Assembly (NCBI RefSeq): GCF_000175575.2
Contig: NZ_CP005986.1
Span: 2,561,001-2,625,000, forward strand
Origin: Acidithiobacillus caldus ATCC 51756
GTDB lineage: Bacteria > Pseudomonadota > Gammaproteobacteria > Acidithiobacillales > Acidithiobacillaceae
DNA: 64,000 bases
Direction: 5' to 3'
The notes beneath the pieces were generated by a model. The model was not told the origin of the DNA. It saw only the letters and a program-made list of their open reading frames with translations, and made no database searches. The translations under genes were made by a program, and so were the position numbers. Positions 29,083-39,707 of this stretch are shown in pieces (position 1 is the first letter of the stretch; each line of letters begins with the position of its first letter).

Positions 29083-30573
29083 ATGTCCCAGAAAACTTCG
29101 CTTCCCCGTCCGCGGTCCCTGCTGATCGCCGTCAGTGCGGCGGTGATGGGTTTTGCCCTCGGTGCTGCCGGCTGGGCGCTGGCTGAGGACCACTCTGCCT
29201 CGGCACCCGTCACGGTCCCCAGTGTCGCCCAGGCCGCGCAAGCCAAGAAACTGGTGGATCTGCCGAGTTTCACTCCGATCGTCGACCAGTACGGCAATGC
29301 CATCGTCAAGATCGACGATTCGGACACCAAGATCGTCGGCGGCCAGAATACGCAGAATCCCTTTCCGAAGAATTCTCCCTTCTACCAGTTCTTCCAGGGT
29401 TTCCCAGGGGCCCAGTCGCCTCAGAAGGAAAAGATGGAAGCTCTGGGTTCTGGGTTCATCATTTCGTCCAACGGCTACATCGTCACTGCCGGGCACGTGG
29501 TGCGCGGCATGCACCACATCATCGTCACCCTCACCAACCATCGCGCCTACCCGGCCAAGGTCGTGGGCCTGTCGGTGCGCTACGACACCGCCCTCCTGAA
29601 AATACCGGCCCACAACCTGCCCACGGTGCAACTCGGTAACTCCAACGACCTCAAGGTCGGCCAGTGGCTGCTCGCCATCGGCATGCCCTTCGGTTTCTAC
29701 AACACCGTGACGCAGGGGGTCGTCAGCGCCCTGGACCGATCGCTGCCCCACGACGACGAGTATATTCCCTTCATCCAGAGCGATGTGCCCATCAATCCGG
29801 GCAACTCAGGCGGCCCCATCTTCAACATGGAGGGTCAGGTGGTAGGCATCAACGATCAGATCTACACCAACGACGGCGGTTATATGGGCCTGTCCTTCAG
29901 CATTCCCATCAACACCGCCATGCGTGCCGTGCACGCCTTCCTCGAGCACAAGAAACTCACCTTCGGCTGGCTGGGCGTGGATGTACAGGAGGTCAGCCCG
30001 CAGATGGCCAAGGCCCTGCACCTCAAGGAGCCCGTGGGGGCCCTCATCGCCTCGGTCCAGCCACACGAGGCGGCGGCCAAGGCCGGCCTGCGCAGTGGCG
30101 ATGTGATCGTTACCTACAACCACATTCCCATCTACAGCGTCGGCCAACTCCCGCCGCTGGTGGGCGATACCCGCCCGGGCAAGACCGTACCGGTGGGTAT
30201 CCTGCGCAATGGCAAGCCCGAAACCATCGAGGTCAAGGTCGGCGTCATGCCCCAAAAGATGCGCCACGCCGAGGCGGTGAAGACCGCGGACATCCACCGC
30301 CTGGGGATCCGCGTCACGACCCTCGGACCCCAAGAGAGCAAAACCCTGGGTATACACCATGGGGTGGTCATCGAGAGCGTCTACCCAGGTCCAGCAGCCG
30401 AGATCGGCCTGACGGCGGGAATGGCCATTCAGCAGATCGACCAACAGGAGGTGACGAGCCCCCAACAACTGGCAGAGATCGTCAAACACCTGCCCAGCAA
30501 CGAGCCCATTCCCATGCTGGTGCGCCAGGGACAGGAAAGTCTCTATGTCGTCGTCCATCTGCCCCGGCACTGA
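29083..30573 (+). CDS. Periplasmic serine protease Do (DegP/DegQ family)
   Basis: 496 residues. Envelope quality-control protease and chaperone. Signal peptide to about residue 35, a trypsin-like domain with His138 (TAGHVV), Asp168 (YDTALLKI) and Ser242 (GNSGGPIF), then two PDZ domains (about 290-380 and 400-490). CAGGAG precedes the ATG. Located with bamD, dacC and tolB, all envelope biogenesis genes on one strand with small gaps. Could equally be called MucD; two PDZ domains fit DegP, DegQ and MucD alike. Confidence 0.93.
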   Translation: MSQKTSLPRPRSLLIAVSAAVMGFALGAAGWALAEDHSASAPVTVPSVAQAAQAKKLVDLPSFTPIVDQYGNAIVKIDDSDTKIVGGQNTQNPFPKNSPFYQFFQGFPGAQSPQKEKMEALGSGFIISSNGYIVTAGHVVRGMHHIIVTLTNHRAYPAKVVGLSVRYDTALLKIPAHNLPTVQLGNSNDLKVGQWLLAIGMPFGFYNTVTQGVVSALDRSLPHDDEYIPFIQSDVPINPGNSGGPIFNMEGQVVGINDQIYTNDGGYMGLSFSIPINTAMRAVHAFLEHKKLTFGWLGVDVQEVSPQMAKALHLKEPVGALIASVQPHEAAAKAGLRSGDVIVTYNHIPIYSVGQLPPLVGDTRPGKTVPVGILRNGKPETIEVKVGVMPQKMRHAEAVKTADIHRLGIRVTTLGPQESKTLGIHHGVVIESVYPGPAAEIGLTAGMAIQQIDQQEVTSPQQLAEIVKHLPSNEPIPMLVRQGQESLYVVVHLPRH

Positions 30574-30584
30574 GGGAGATGCGT

Positions 30585-31766
30585 ATGCCTGGGCGTCATC
30601 CTTCTCCCCGCCGGCGCCGCGTGCTGGCAGGTCTCATCTTGGCAACGGGTCTGGCGGCAAAGGCGCTGGCCGGGACGCCGACGTCGGCGACCCCGGCGCT
30701 CGTCCCCCCACCGCCTGCCCTTCCGGGGGTAAAAAGCTACGTTCTCATGGATTTCCGCACGGGAGCGATTCTGGCGGCCAAGAACCCGCAGTTGCAATTA
30801 CCGCCCGCGAGTCTCACCAAGCTCATGACGGCCTACCTCAGCTACGAGGCCCTTGCCGATGGGCGCCTGCGCTGGCACGAGCGTATCCCCGTGAGCACGG
30901 TGGCCTGGCACACCGGTGGGTCGAGCATGTTCATCCAGCCCAACCTGCCCGTCACCGTGGATCAGCTCATGCACGGCCTGATCATCGACTCCGGCAACGA
31001 TGCCGCCGTCGCCCTGGCACAGGCGGTGGCCGGTAGTCGCGCCGCCTTTGTGGACGAGATGAATGCCACGGCCGCCCAACTGGGCCTCACGGGCGCCCAC
31101 TACACCGACGTGGATGGTCTTCCCCATCCAGGTCTGCATCTGTCGGCCATGAACATCGCCGAGCTTTCTCGCGATCTCATCGCCCGCTACCCGCAGGTGC
31201 TGCAGATCTCCCGTATCCAGTACTACCGCTATAACCACATCACCCAACGCAGCTGGAATCCAGCCCTCTTTGGGCATCCCCACGTGGACGGCCTGAAAAC
31301 CGGCCACACCCAGGCAGCGGGTCACTGTATGGATACCACCATCGACCGCCACGGCCGCCGCCTCATTGCCGTCGTCATGGGTGCCCAAAGCTGGCCTGCG
31401 GGTGTCCACGATGTCATGAGCCTCTTCGATTACGCCTATCGTTTCAGCCACGATCACGAATTGCTCAAGGCCGGCCAGATCGTTGGCACCTATAAAGACG
31501 CTGCCCTGGATCCGGATCACTTCCCGGTCGAGGCCGCCCATACCGTGTGGGTGAGCGCCTTCGAGGGCCAGGCGCACGAGATCCGGCGCGTACTGCACTA
31601 CGACCAGTTGGGGGGACGGGCGGTGGCACAGGGCACGCCCGTGGGCAGCATGCGCTTCGAACTGAATGGCAAGGTGTTGGGAGAGACCGCGCTGCTGGCG
31701 GCGGCCCCGGCCAAGCCCGCCGGAACCCTGGGCACCCTCTGGAATCGTTTACGCGCGGAGCTTTGA
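30585..31766 (+). CDS. dacC: D-alanyl-D-alanine carboxypeptidase (PBP5/6, DacC/DacA-like)
   Basis: 393 residues. Removes the terminal D-Ala of peptidoglycan pentapeptides. Signal peptide with an Arg-rich n-region (PSPRRRRV) and cleavage near residue 30, the active-site motifs SLTK (Ser76, Lys79), SGN (136-138) and KTGHTQAAGHC (Lys238), and a C-terminal beta domain ending in an amphipathic segment that would anchor it to the membrane. ATG 30585 is six bases from GGGAG; an ATG two codons earlier is too close. tolB starts three bases after the stop. Confidence 0.93.
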   Translation: MPGRHPSPRRRRVLAGLILATGLAAKALAGTPTSATPALVPPPPALPGVKSYVLMDFRTGAILAAKNPQLQLPPASLTKLMTAYLSYEALADGRLRWHERIPVSTVAWHTGGSSMFIQPNLPVTVDQLMHGLIIDSGNDAAVALAQAVAGSRAAFVDEMNATAAQLGLTGAHYTDVDGLPHPGLHLSAMNIAELSRDLIARYPQVLQISRIQYYRYNHITQRSWNPALFGHPHVDGLKTGHTQAAGHCMDTTIDRHGRRLIAVVMGAQSWPAGVHDVMSLFDYAYRFSHDHELLKAGQIVGTYKDAALDPDHFPVEAAHTVWVSAFEGQAHEIRRVLHYDQLGGRAVAQGTPVGSMRFELNGKVLGETALLAAAPAKPAGTLGTLWNRLRAEL

Positions 31767-31769
31767 ATC

Positions 31770-33080
31770 GTGTCGGCCAACTCCTCTCTTCCTCGCCTCA
31801 CGCCGCCACGGCGTCCCTTCCTGGCGCGCGCCGTCTTGCTGTGCGGCACGCTGGCACTGGCACCGCTGGCTCAGGCCACCTTGCTGGTGCACGTGGCCAA
31901 GGCCGTGCGCAGCAGCGATCCCGTAGCGGTCCCGGATTTTGGCGCGGGTCCGGCAGGTCAGCCATCCATTGCCCAGATCGTGCGCCAGGATCTGCGTTAC
32001 AGCGGCTATTTTCACGTCATCGCGCCGGACCTCTATCCGGCGGACCCGCACGCGGTCAGGGGTCTTTCCTCCACCGCCTGGACGAAGACCGGCGCCTTGA
32101 CGCTGGTCCTCGGTTCAGTGCAGAGCGCGGGGCAGGATTACCGAGTGCAGGCGTATGTCGTGAATCTCCTGGACGACAAGGTCATTGCTGCCCGCCGCTT
32201 CAGCGGCGCTGCTGCGAGCTATCACCAGATGGGCCAGGACGTCGCCAATCTCGTGTATCGTGCCGTCACCGGCCATCCCGGTCCTTTTCGCGGCCACATC
32301 GCCTTCGTCGATGCGCGGGGCGGGCAGTTTCGCTTGCAGGTGGCTGCCAGTGATGGCTGGCATCCGCGTACGGTCCTGCGTGGTCGTATCCCCGTCATCT
32401 CCCCGGCCTGGTCGCCGGGGCATGGGCATCTCGCCTATGTCAGCTACCGCCACCAACACTCCGTCATCTATATCCAGAATTTGCGCAACGGCCAGCGACG
32501 CGAGGTACCGGGGCATGGGGCGGCGCAGAGCGCGCCAGCCTATTCCCCCGGGGGCCACTACTTGGCCTTTGCCCGCGTCTGGGGCCATGGTCGTACGGAA
32601 ATCGTCCGACTGAATCTCGCCGACGGCCAGGAACGGGTCCTGACTCGGGAGGGGACCGTCAACACCAGCCCCGTTTGGACCCCCAGCGGGCGGCACATCC
32701 TCTTTGTTTCCAACCGCGACGGTAGTGCCCAGATTTTCCAGATGAACCGAAATGGAGGCGGGGTGCGTCGATTGAGCTTCAACGGCGGCTACAACGTATC
32801 ACCGGCGATCTCCCCCAATGGCCGCTGGATCGGCTTCATTCACGCCGACGCTGGCATTTTGAGTCTGGCCGTCATGGATCGTCAGGGCGGCGATCTGCGG
32901 GTGCTCTATGCCGGCGCCAATTGCGAACGCCCCAGCTTTGCCCCGGATGGGCGTATGCTGCTCTTCAACACGCACCAGGGCGGGCGCAAGGTTCTGGCGG
33001 AAGTCGCCATCAACGGCAAGGGCCTGCATTTCCTGCAACTACCTGGGCAGGCCAACGAGGGCAGCTGGGATTTCGTCTAA
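31770..33080 (+). CDS. tolB: Tol-Pal system protein TolB
   Basis: 436 residues. Periplasmic beta-propeller of the Tol-Pal system used in outer-membrane constriction. Basic N-terminus and signal helix (cleavage near QA|TLL, about residue 36), the TolB N-domain (VPDFG...IVRQDLRYSGYFHVI), then propeller repeats with the repeated pattern ISPAWSPGHGHLAYVS, PVWTPSGRHILFVSNRDGS and PAISPNGRWIGFI. Start is GTG. No tolQ, tolR, tolA or pal adjoins it. Confidence 0.92.
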   Translation: MSANSSLPRLTPPRRPFLARAVLLCGTLALAPLAQATLLVHVAKAVRSSDPVAVPDFGAGPAGQPSIAQIVRQDLRYSGYFHVIAPDLYPADPHAVRGLSSTAWTKTGALTLVLGSVQSAGQDYRVQAYVVNLLDDKVIAARRFSGAAASYHQMGQDVANLVYRAVTGHPGPFRGHIAFVDARGGQFRLQVAASDGWHPRTVLRGRIPVISPAWSPGHGHLAYVSYRHQHSVIYIQNLRNGQRREVPGHGAAQSAPAYSPGGHYLAFARVWGHGRTEIVRLNLADGQERVLTREGTVNTSPVWTPSGRHILFVSNRDGSAQIFQMNRNGGGVRRLSFNGGYNVSPAISPNGRWIGFIHADAGILSLAVMDRQGGDLRVLYAGANCERPSFAPDGRMLLFNTHQGGRKVLAEVAINGKGLHFLQLPGQANEGSWDFV

Positions 33081-33129
33081 GGGTGACGGCCCACCGCCGG
33101 CGCGTCGGGAGCGGCAACCCCATGAATCT

Positions 33130-34323
33130 TTACCGGCGCAGGCTGGCCATGAGGTCTGGCCGCTGCCCGGGAGGCACAGTGCCCTCGGAACAGGCTGGCG
33201 CCGGCAGACCCGTCTCCTCGGAGAGGCAGGGGGCTCGGAACAGCGCGCCGGTCCACATCCCCACAAAGCTACGCTGCGTGACGACGATCCAGAACCCCGC
33301 CAGCAGCACCGTGAAAACGGCACCGAGCACGGTCAGCGGGCCAAAATCCGTCACCTCGCCAAGGCCGTAGGTGGCAGCGTCGAACACCCCCAAGGGAAAG
33401 GTGAAGCCCCACCAGCCCATGTTGAAGGGCAGACCCTCGCGCAGATAACGCAGGGTGAAGGCGACGGCCATGACCATCCACCACAGGCCAAAGCCCCAGA
33501 GCACGAGGGCAACCAGAATACCCGCCAGCTGGCCGAAGTTCGCCATGGAGGCCAGCGGAGTCCCTGCAAAAGCCAGGACATCGGCCTTGCCCAGGGTAAG
33601 CATGGCGAAGGCGCCAGTCCCCAAGGGACCCAGGGGTAGCCAGGTGGACACGGCCATGTCGCGGTGGGGAAGCTTGTGCAGGGTCAGGCGAAGCAGGAGG
33701 ATGGCCAGCACCGCCAGGGCCAGGAGCACGGAGATGCTCCACAGCACGTAACTCACATAGACCACGGGTCGCGCAAGGGCGGGAGACAGGTGCTGGGCCA
33801 AAAGGCCGCCGCTGGCCGCACTCACCTCCGGCGGAACGATGGGAAGCAGCCACGCGGCGGTCATCCGCTCGATACTGTGCTCGTGGGCCGTAAACATGAA
33901 AAAGGGAATGAGCAAGGCGGAGATCAAGGCCATCAGGACATCGACCCACCACAGGCCCTGGGCAATGGCGAGGGTCTGCGGAGTGATCGGCCAAAAATCC
34001 AGCAACCCGTTGATGATGGTTGCAAATCCCATGGGAATGGCGCCGATGAAAAGCGACTGCACCGGATGCTCGAAAAGCTTCGCAAAACTGCGGGGGTAAA
34101 ACAGCGCCCGCCCCGTGAACAGGGCAGCGAACAGGACGAAGAAGAAGACGTTGACGGCCCAGAGCCCGCGGGCGATCTCCAGCTGTCCCCAGTGGCCATA
34201 GGGAAAGGCCGCCAGCATCAACGCGAGGATACCCGTGCCCATGTTGGCGGCAAACCAGTTGGGGGTGAAGTGACGAACGATTTCCCGAGGATCCCGACCG
34301 GGGGCGGCGGACAGCAATCGCAT
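33130..34323 (-). CDS. TDT-family transporter (tellurite/dicarboxylate/sulfite exporter type)
   Basis: 397 residues, about ten membrane helices. NWFAANMGTGILA near residue 22 is the signature of the TDT family, which includes TehA, malate permease Mae1 and the sulfite pump Ssu1. The substrate cannot be read from sequence; in a sulfur oxidiser, sulfite is an attractive guess. A divergent LysR gene and an inverted repeat beside the promoter suggest substrate-induced control. The last ~35 residues are hydrophilic with two Cys. Confidence 0.82.
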   Translation of the reverse strand: MRLLSAAPGRDPREIVRHFTPNWFAANMGTGILALMLAAFPYGHWGQLEIARGLWAVNVFFFVLFAALFTGRALFYPRSFAKLFEHPVQSLFIGAIPMGFATIINGLLDFWPITPQTLAIAQGLWWVDVLMALISALLIPFFMFTAHEHSIERMTAAWLLPIVPPEVSAASGGLLAQHLSPALARPVVYVSYVLWSISVLLALAVLAILLLRLTLHKLPHRDMAVSTWLPLGPLGTGAFAMLTLGKADVLAFAGTPLASMANFGQLAGILVALVLWGFGLWWMVMAVAFTLRYLREGLPFNMGWWGFTFPLGVFDAATYGLGEVTDFGPLTVLGAVFTVLLAGFWIVVTQRSFVGMWTGALFRAPCLSEETGLPAPACSEGTVPPGQRPDLMASLRR

Positions 34324-34357
34324 GGATGCAGCACTCCCTTAGCGAAGGACTGGATGG

Positions 34358-34387
34358 AGCATAGACACTTGCAATACAACAGACCAA
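34358..34387 (-). promoter_or_regulatory. Promoter of the TDT transporter gene
   Basis: On the minus strand, TTGGTC (34382-34387) and TATGCT (34358-34363) are 18 bases apart, 35 bases before the gene. Confidence 0.45.
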
Positions 34388-34389
34388 TG

Positions 34390-34414
34390 ACGAATATGGA
34401 TTCATGAAATTCGT
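34390..34414. promoter_or_regulatory. Candidate LysR operator
   Basis: ACGAAT (34390-34395) and ATTCGT (34409-34414), 13 bases apart, lie directly upstream of the TDT promoter's -35 and 24 bases from the LysR start. The 25-base dyad fits LysR-type sites. Confidence 0.45.
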
Positions 34415-34438
34415 TTATTTTATTACTTGGACTGCCCC

Positions 34439-35347
34439 ATGACGCGTCACCGTATCGATCCCGCTCTCCTGCTCCTTTGGGCCCGGGTGACGCGGGCCGG
34501 TAACCTCCACGTGGCTGCGGAGGGACTCTTTCTGACCCAACCGGCCATCTCACACCGCCTCAAACAGCTCCAGGAACAAGCTGGGGAGCCGCTCTACCGG
34601 CGCGCTCGCCACGGTATCGTTCCGACACCCTTGGGTCTCCGCCTGGCAAAACTCGGAGAAGAGATCGAACTGGCCCTGGAAGAGGCAGAGCATCTCTGCC
34701 AGTCCACGGAAGGACTGCTGCATGGCTCCGTACGCATACTGGCCAGCAACAGCAATGCGGAACTGCTGCTCCCGGGCGCGCTGGCGCGCTTTCGCAGCAA
34801 CCACCCGGGTATCCACCTGCGCCTGACCACCAGCAACAGCCGTCAGGCACGTTTGCATCGGGACGAGGCGGATCTGGTCTTCGTCGAAGACGATCTGCCC
34901 GAGCCGCGGGAGGCCCGCTGGGTACAGGAATGTCTGCTCCGTACCCGTATCGTCCTGCTGCTACCGGCTCAGCACCCCCTTGCCGCCAGCGCGGCCCCGG
35001 TCCACCTCCACAGCCTCCAGGAAAGCACGCTGATCTGGCGGGAGTCCGGCTCTGGCATCCGCGAGGCGGCTCTACAGGCCTTTCGTGACCTCGGTCTGCA
35101 TCCCGAAATTCGTTTCGAGCTCAGTGGCCTCGCCGCCATCCGCGATGGCGTGCGCGCCGGACTCGGACTGGCCTTCGTCAGCGCCACCCAAAACAGTGAA
35201 CCTTCGCCGGGTCTCGTTACCCGCGAGCTGGTTCCCGAGATTCCGCACCGCCTGGCCGTGCTCTATCGCGATCCGCTGGATCGTGCCAGCGATACCCTGC
35301 TGCAACATATTCGCGCCGCGATCCCTAAACTCATGCCAACGGAATAG
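34439..35347 (+). CDS. LysR-family transcriptional regulator
   Basis: 302 residues. N-terminal winged helix-turn-helix (about 8-65, GNLHVAAEGLFLTQPAISHRL) and a C-terminal ligand-binding domain with the periplasmic-binding-protein fold. Divergently placed to the TDT transporter, which it probably controls. ATG 34439 is preferred over an in-frame TTG at 34427 because homology starts immediately after it; no strong ribosome site is seen. Confidence 0.87.
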   Translation: MTRHRIDPALLLLWARVTRAGNLHVAAEGLFLTQPAISHRLKQLQEQAGEPLYRRARHGIVPTPLGLRLAKLGEEIELALEEAEHLCQSTEGLLHGSVRILASNSNAELLLPGALARFRSNHPGIHLRLTTSNSRQARLHRDEADLVFVEDDLPEPREARWVQECLLRTRIVLLLPAQHPLAASAAPVHLHSLQESTLIWRESGSGIREAALQAFRDLGLHPEIRFELSGLAAIRDGVRAGLGLAFVSATQNSEPSPGLVTRELVPEIPHRLAVLYRDPLDRASDTLLQHIRAAIPKLMPTE

Positions 35348-35484
35348 CTCCAGAACGTGTCTCCAAAACTATCTCCGTTATTCAGATATCAATAGGTATT
35401 TCATGGTTTTTTCCAATTCAGATGACGCTTGCGGATGGCCGTGGTAGCATCTTGTGGACAATAACGGAAGCCTCAGGAAAACCC

Positions 35485-36474
35485 ATGCCCAACTCCGCTT
35501 ACACACCTTCGACGGAATTGCGTCGCGCTTTTGGCACGGTGCGCATTCTGTTCGGCATCGCCTGGCTCGTGAATACCTATCTTCAGATGAATCCTGCCTA
35601 CAGCGCCCATTTTCTGGATAGCCTGTCGGCGGATTGGGCAGCTGGCCAGCCCAGCTGGCTCGCGGCTTATGGTCATTGGACGGTTCACTGGGTCACGGCC
35701 ATGGGCGCCGAGCGCGTGGCCGGGATTACCATTGCCCTGGACGCCTTTCTGGCGGCATCCTTGATCAGCGGTCTGGGACTGCCTTTCCTCGCCTGGGTGG
35801 GGGTCCTCTACAATCTCTGGCTGTGGAGCACCGTGGGTGGTCTGGGCGGGCCATACACCGCCGGTGCCACGGACCCCGGAACCGCCATCGTCTATGCCTT
35901 GGCCTTTCTGCTGGTCATCTGGACACGCAGCTGGGAGGGTCTCAGTCTTGCCCGGTCACGCCCCCAGGCCATTTCCCTCGGCCACATGCGCGCTGCACGG
36001 CTGCTCTTTGGCCTGCTCTGGGCCTTTGACGCCTTCTGGAAGTGGCAGCCCTACTTCCTGACGCACGCTGTCAGCTACCTGCAGCAGGCAGAGCCGGGAG
36101 AACCCGCCTGGATCGTTGCCTATATCGCCTTTTTCATCGCCCTCATCCAGCTGGTGGGGCCAATGATCTTTGGCGTTTTTGCCGCACTTGCCGAAAGCCT
36201 CATCGCTCTGGCCCTGCTCTTCGGCCGGGGCCTGCGCTGGATGATTCCTCTGGGGCTTGCCTACAGCATCGGTCTATGGACCACAGCCGAGGGCTGGGGC
36301 GGTCCCTACCTCCCTGGAGCAACGGCCAACAAGGGCGATGTGCTGGGAACCACCAACATCTACGCCATCGTTTTCCTTTTCTTCGCCGCCTGGGTCTATC
36401 TGGGTCCGAGCCGGTCCCGCGTCGCTGCCGAGGAGCGAAGCGCTACCGCCGCAGACCTCGGCGTGCCCGGCTGA
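35485..36474 (+). CDS. DoxD-like membrane protein, internally duplicated
   Basis: 329 residues, about eight membrane helices in two similar halves. Half one holds RILFGIAWLVNTYLQ and GGLGGPYTAGATDPGTAIVYA; half two holds RLLFGLLWAFDAFWKWQ and GWGGPYLPGATANKGDVLGT. Both resemble DoxD, the membrane subunit of thiosulfate:quinone oxidoreductase, which passes electrons to quinone. The DoxA part fused or adjacent in Acidithiobacillus doxDA genes is missing, so catalytic capacity is uncertain. ATG 35485 has AGGA six bases before it. It stands alone between the LysR gene and rplU. Confidence 0.7.
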   Translation: MPNSAYTPSTELRRAFGTVRILFGIAWLVNTYLQMNPAYSAHFLDSLSADWAAGQPSWLAAYGHWTVHWVTAMGAERVAGITIALDAFLAASLISGLGLPFLAWVGVLYNLWLWSTVGGLGGPYTAGATDPGTAIVYALAFLLVIWTRSWEGLSLARSRPQAISLGHMRAARLLFGLLWAFDAFWKWQPYFLTHAVSYLQQAEPGEPAWIVAYIAFFIALIQLVGPMIFGVFAALAESLIALALLFGRGLRWMIPLGLAYSIGLWTTAEGWGGPYLPGATANKGDVLGTTNIYAIVFLFFAAWVYLGPSRSRVAAEERSATAADLGVPG

Positions 36475-36643
36475 AAGCCACGGCACGCGGCCGGGAACGG
36501 AAGACTGCCCGGCTGCCCGGCGGTCACGGTCCGGCTGAACCGTGGCAAGTCGGCGGCCAGAGATACCCACGAGTCTGCGTCGAAAGGGCTCTGACAACGG
36601 GAACGCCGGCCGGGCATCGCCCAAGCTCCCTCACCCAAGCTCC

Positions 36644-36672
36644 TTGACCTTTCGGACTTTTCCCCTTATGCT
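36644..36672 (+). promoter_or_regulatory. Strong promoter of rplU-rpmA
   Basis: TTGACC (36644-36649), exactly 17 bases, TATGCT (36667-36672), 46 bases before rplU. Near-consensus, as expected for a ribosomal operon. The 169 bases before it, after the DoxD-like stop, hold nothing I recognise. Confidence 0.7.
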
Positions 36673-36718
36673 ACGCGCCTTTTCCGGAATACCCGAGTTC
36701 CCTTTGCTGGAGGTTCTG

Positions 36719-37030
36719 ATGTACGCGGTCATTGAAAACGGTGGCAAGCAGTACCGTGTCGCGGTGGGCGACAAACTGCGGCTCGAAAAAATCGAGGCGG
36801 AACCCGGCAGCGAACTCACCTTGGATCGGGTATTGATGCTGGGCGAGGGTAGCGATGCCCGGGTCGGGACGCCCACGCTCAGCGGCGCACTGGTCAAGGC
36901 CACGGTCCTCGCCCAGGGGCGCGCCGCCAAGGTCCACATTTTCAAGATGCGTCGGCGTAAGCACTACCGGAAGCAGCAGGGGCATCGTCAGTATTTCACC
37001 GAAGTACGCATCACCGGTATCGAAGGCTAA
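36719..37030 (+). CDS. rplU: 50S ribosomal protein L21
   Basis: 103 residues, full length. The N-terminal [14 protein letters not shown] and the C-terminal basic signature [16 protein letters not shown] are diagnostic. CTGGAGG lies just before the ATG. First gene of the conserved rplU-rpmA-obgE-proB run. Confidence 0.98.
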   Translation: MYAVIENGGKQYRVAVGDKLRLEKIEAEPGSELTLDRVLMLGEGSDARVGTPTLSGALVKATVLAQGRAAKVHIFKMRRRKHYRKQQGHRQYFTEVRITGIEG

Positions 37031-37041
37031 GGAGAGACACC

Positions 37042-37302
37042 ATGGCACACAAGAAGGCAGGCGGATCTTCCCGCAACGGCCGCGACTCCGAATCAAAACG
37101 TCTGGGTATCAAGCGCTTTGGTGGCCAGGCCGTGATCGGCGGCAACATCATCGTGCGCCAGCGCGGCACCCAGTTTCATCCCGGGGCCAATGTCGGTATC
37201 GGCAGGGACCATACCCTCTTCGCCCTGAGCGACGGGATCGTTCAGTTCGAGCGCAAAGGCCCGCGCCATGTGCGCACGGTCAGTGTCGTCCGGGCGGACT
37301 GA
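37042..37302 (+). CDS. rpmA: 50S ribosomal protein L27
   Basis: 86 residues. [20 protein letters not shown] is the classic start whose tail reaches the peptidyl-transferase centre. A GGAGAG site precedes it, 11 bases after rplU. An intrinsic terminator follows before obgE. Confidence 0.98.
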   Translation: MAHKKAGGSSRNGRDSESKRLGIKRFGGQAVIGGNIIVRQRGTQFHPGANVGIGRDHTLFALSDGIVQFERKGPRHVRTVSVVRAD

Positions 37303-38490
<1,188 letters not shown>

Positions 38491-38494
<4 letters not shown>

Positions 38495-39624
38495 ACGGAC
38501 CGCGGACCGTGGGTCACCGCTGGGTGGTGAAGATCGGCAGCAGTCTCCTGACGAACAACGGTCTAGGCCTCGACAGCGCGGCCATTGCACAGTGGGTGCA
38601 GCAACTGCTGGTGCTGCACCGCGCCGGTCTGGAGCTGATATTGGTCTCCTCCGGCGCCGTCGCCGCCGGCATGGAACGCCTGGGCTGGACGCAACGTCCG
38701 GAGCGGCTGCACGAGCTGCAAGCCGCGGCCAGCATCGGGCAGGCCGCGCTGATCCAAACCTATCAAGACTTCCTCCATAAAGGCTCCGTCGTGGGGGCCC
38801 AGGTGCTCCTTACCCACGACGATCTGCGGGACCGGCAACGCCACCTGGCGGCCCGCGCCACCTTACGCACCCTCCTGGACATGCGGGTCCTGCCCATCAT
38901 CAACGAAAACGACGCCGTCACCAGCAGCGAGCTGCGTTTTGGCGACAACGACACCCTGGCGGCCATGGTCAGCAATCTGCTGGAGGCGGATCTGCTGGTC
39001 ATCCTCACGGATCAGGAAGGACTGTACGACGCCGATCCCCGCCGTCACCCCGACGCCCGCCTGTTGACTGAGGTCAGGGCCGGCGATCCTGCCCTTTTGG
39101 CGATGGCCGGTGGCGCGGGCACCGGTGTCGGCAGCGGCGGCATGCGCACCAAGGTCCTGGCCGCGGAACGGGCCGCCCGCTCCGGCACCGCAACCATCGT
39201 CTGCGCCGGGCGCCAGGAGAACGTACTCTTGCGCCTCTGGGCGGGCGAAGCCCTGGGTACCTATTTCCACCCCGCCCTGCCCAAACTTGCGGCCCGTAAA
39301 CGCTGGTTGGCCGGGCAGCTGCGGCCCCGTGGCACCTTGCATCTGGACGCTGGCGCCGCCCGGGTCTTGCTGGAAAAAGGTTCCAGCCTCCTGCCCGTGG
39401 GGGTGCGCGCGGCCGAAGGAGATTTCCGTCGCGGCGATCTCGTCTGTTGCCTCGATCCCGAAGGCCAGGAAGTCGCCCGCGGCCTCATCAACTTCGACCT
39501 CGCCGAGGTCCGTCGGCGCCTTGGCAAAACGAGCGACGCCATCAAAGCCGAATTCGGCAACCTGGACGAGCCCGAACTCATCCACCGCGACAACCTCGTC
39601 CTAACCGCAACACGCAGCCAGTAA
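38491..39624 (+). CDS. proB: Glutamate 5-kinase
   Basis: 377 residues. First step of proline synthesis, ATP + glutamate to glutamyl 5-phosphate. The amino-acid-kinase domain ([55 protein letters not shown]) is followed by a C-terminal PUA domain (about 280-360, [14 protein letters not shown]), the full bacterial layout. Start overlaps the obgE stop by four bases. Confidence 0.97.
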
Positions 39625-39670
39625 AGACCTCCACGCTCGCGTCCAGCCAGTGCGTACATTCCTAGACCGT

Positions 39671-39688
39671 CGGGCTGGGGGCAGCCCG
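39671..39688. terminator. Hairpin between convergent proB and OmpA-family gene
   Basis: CGGGCTG and CAGCCCG, perfect 7-bp arms around GGGG. No T tract on either side, so it is a guess as a bidirectional terminator. Confidence 0.3.
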
Positions 39689-39707
39689 AGCCGCCCCCCG
39701 ACCCCGC

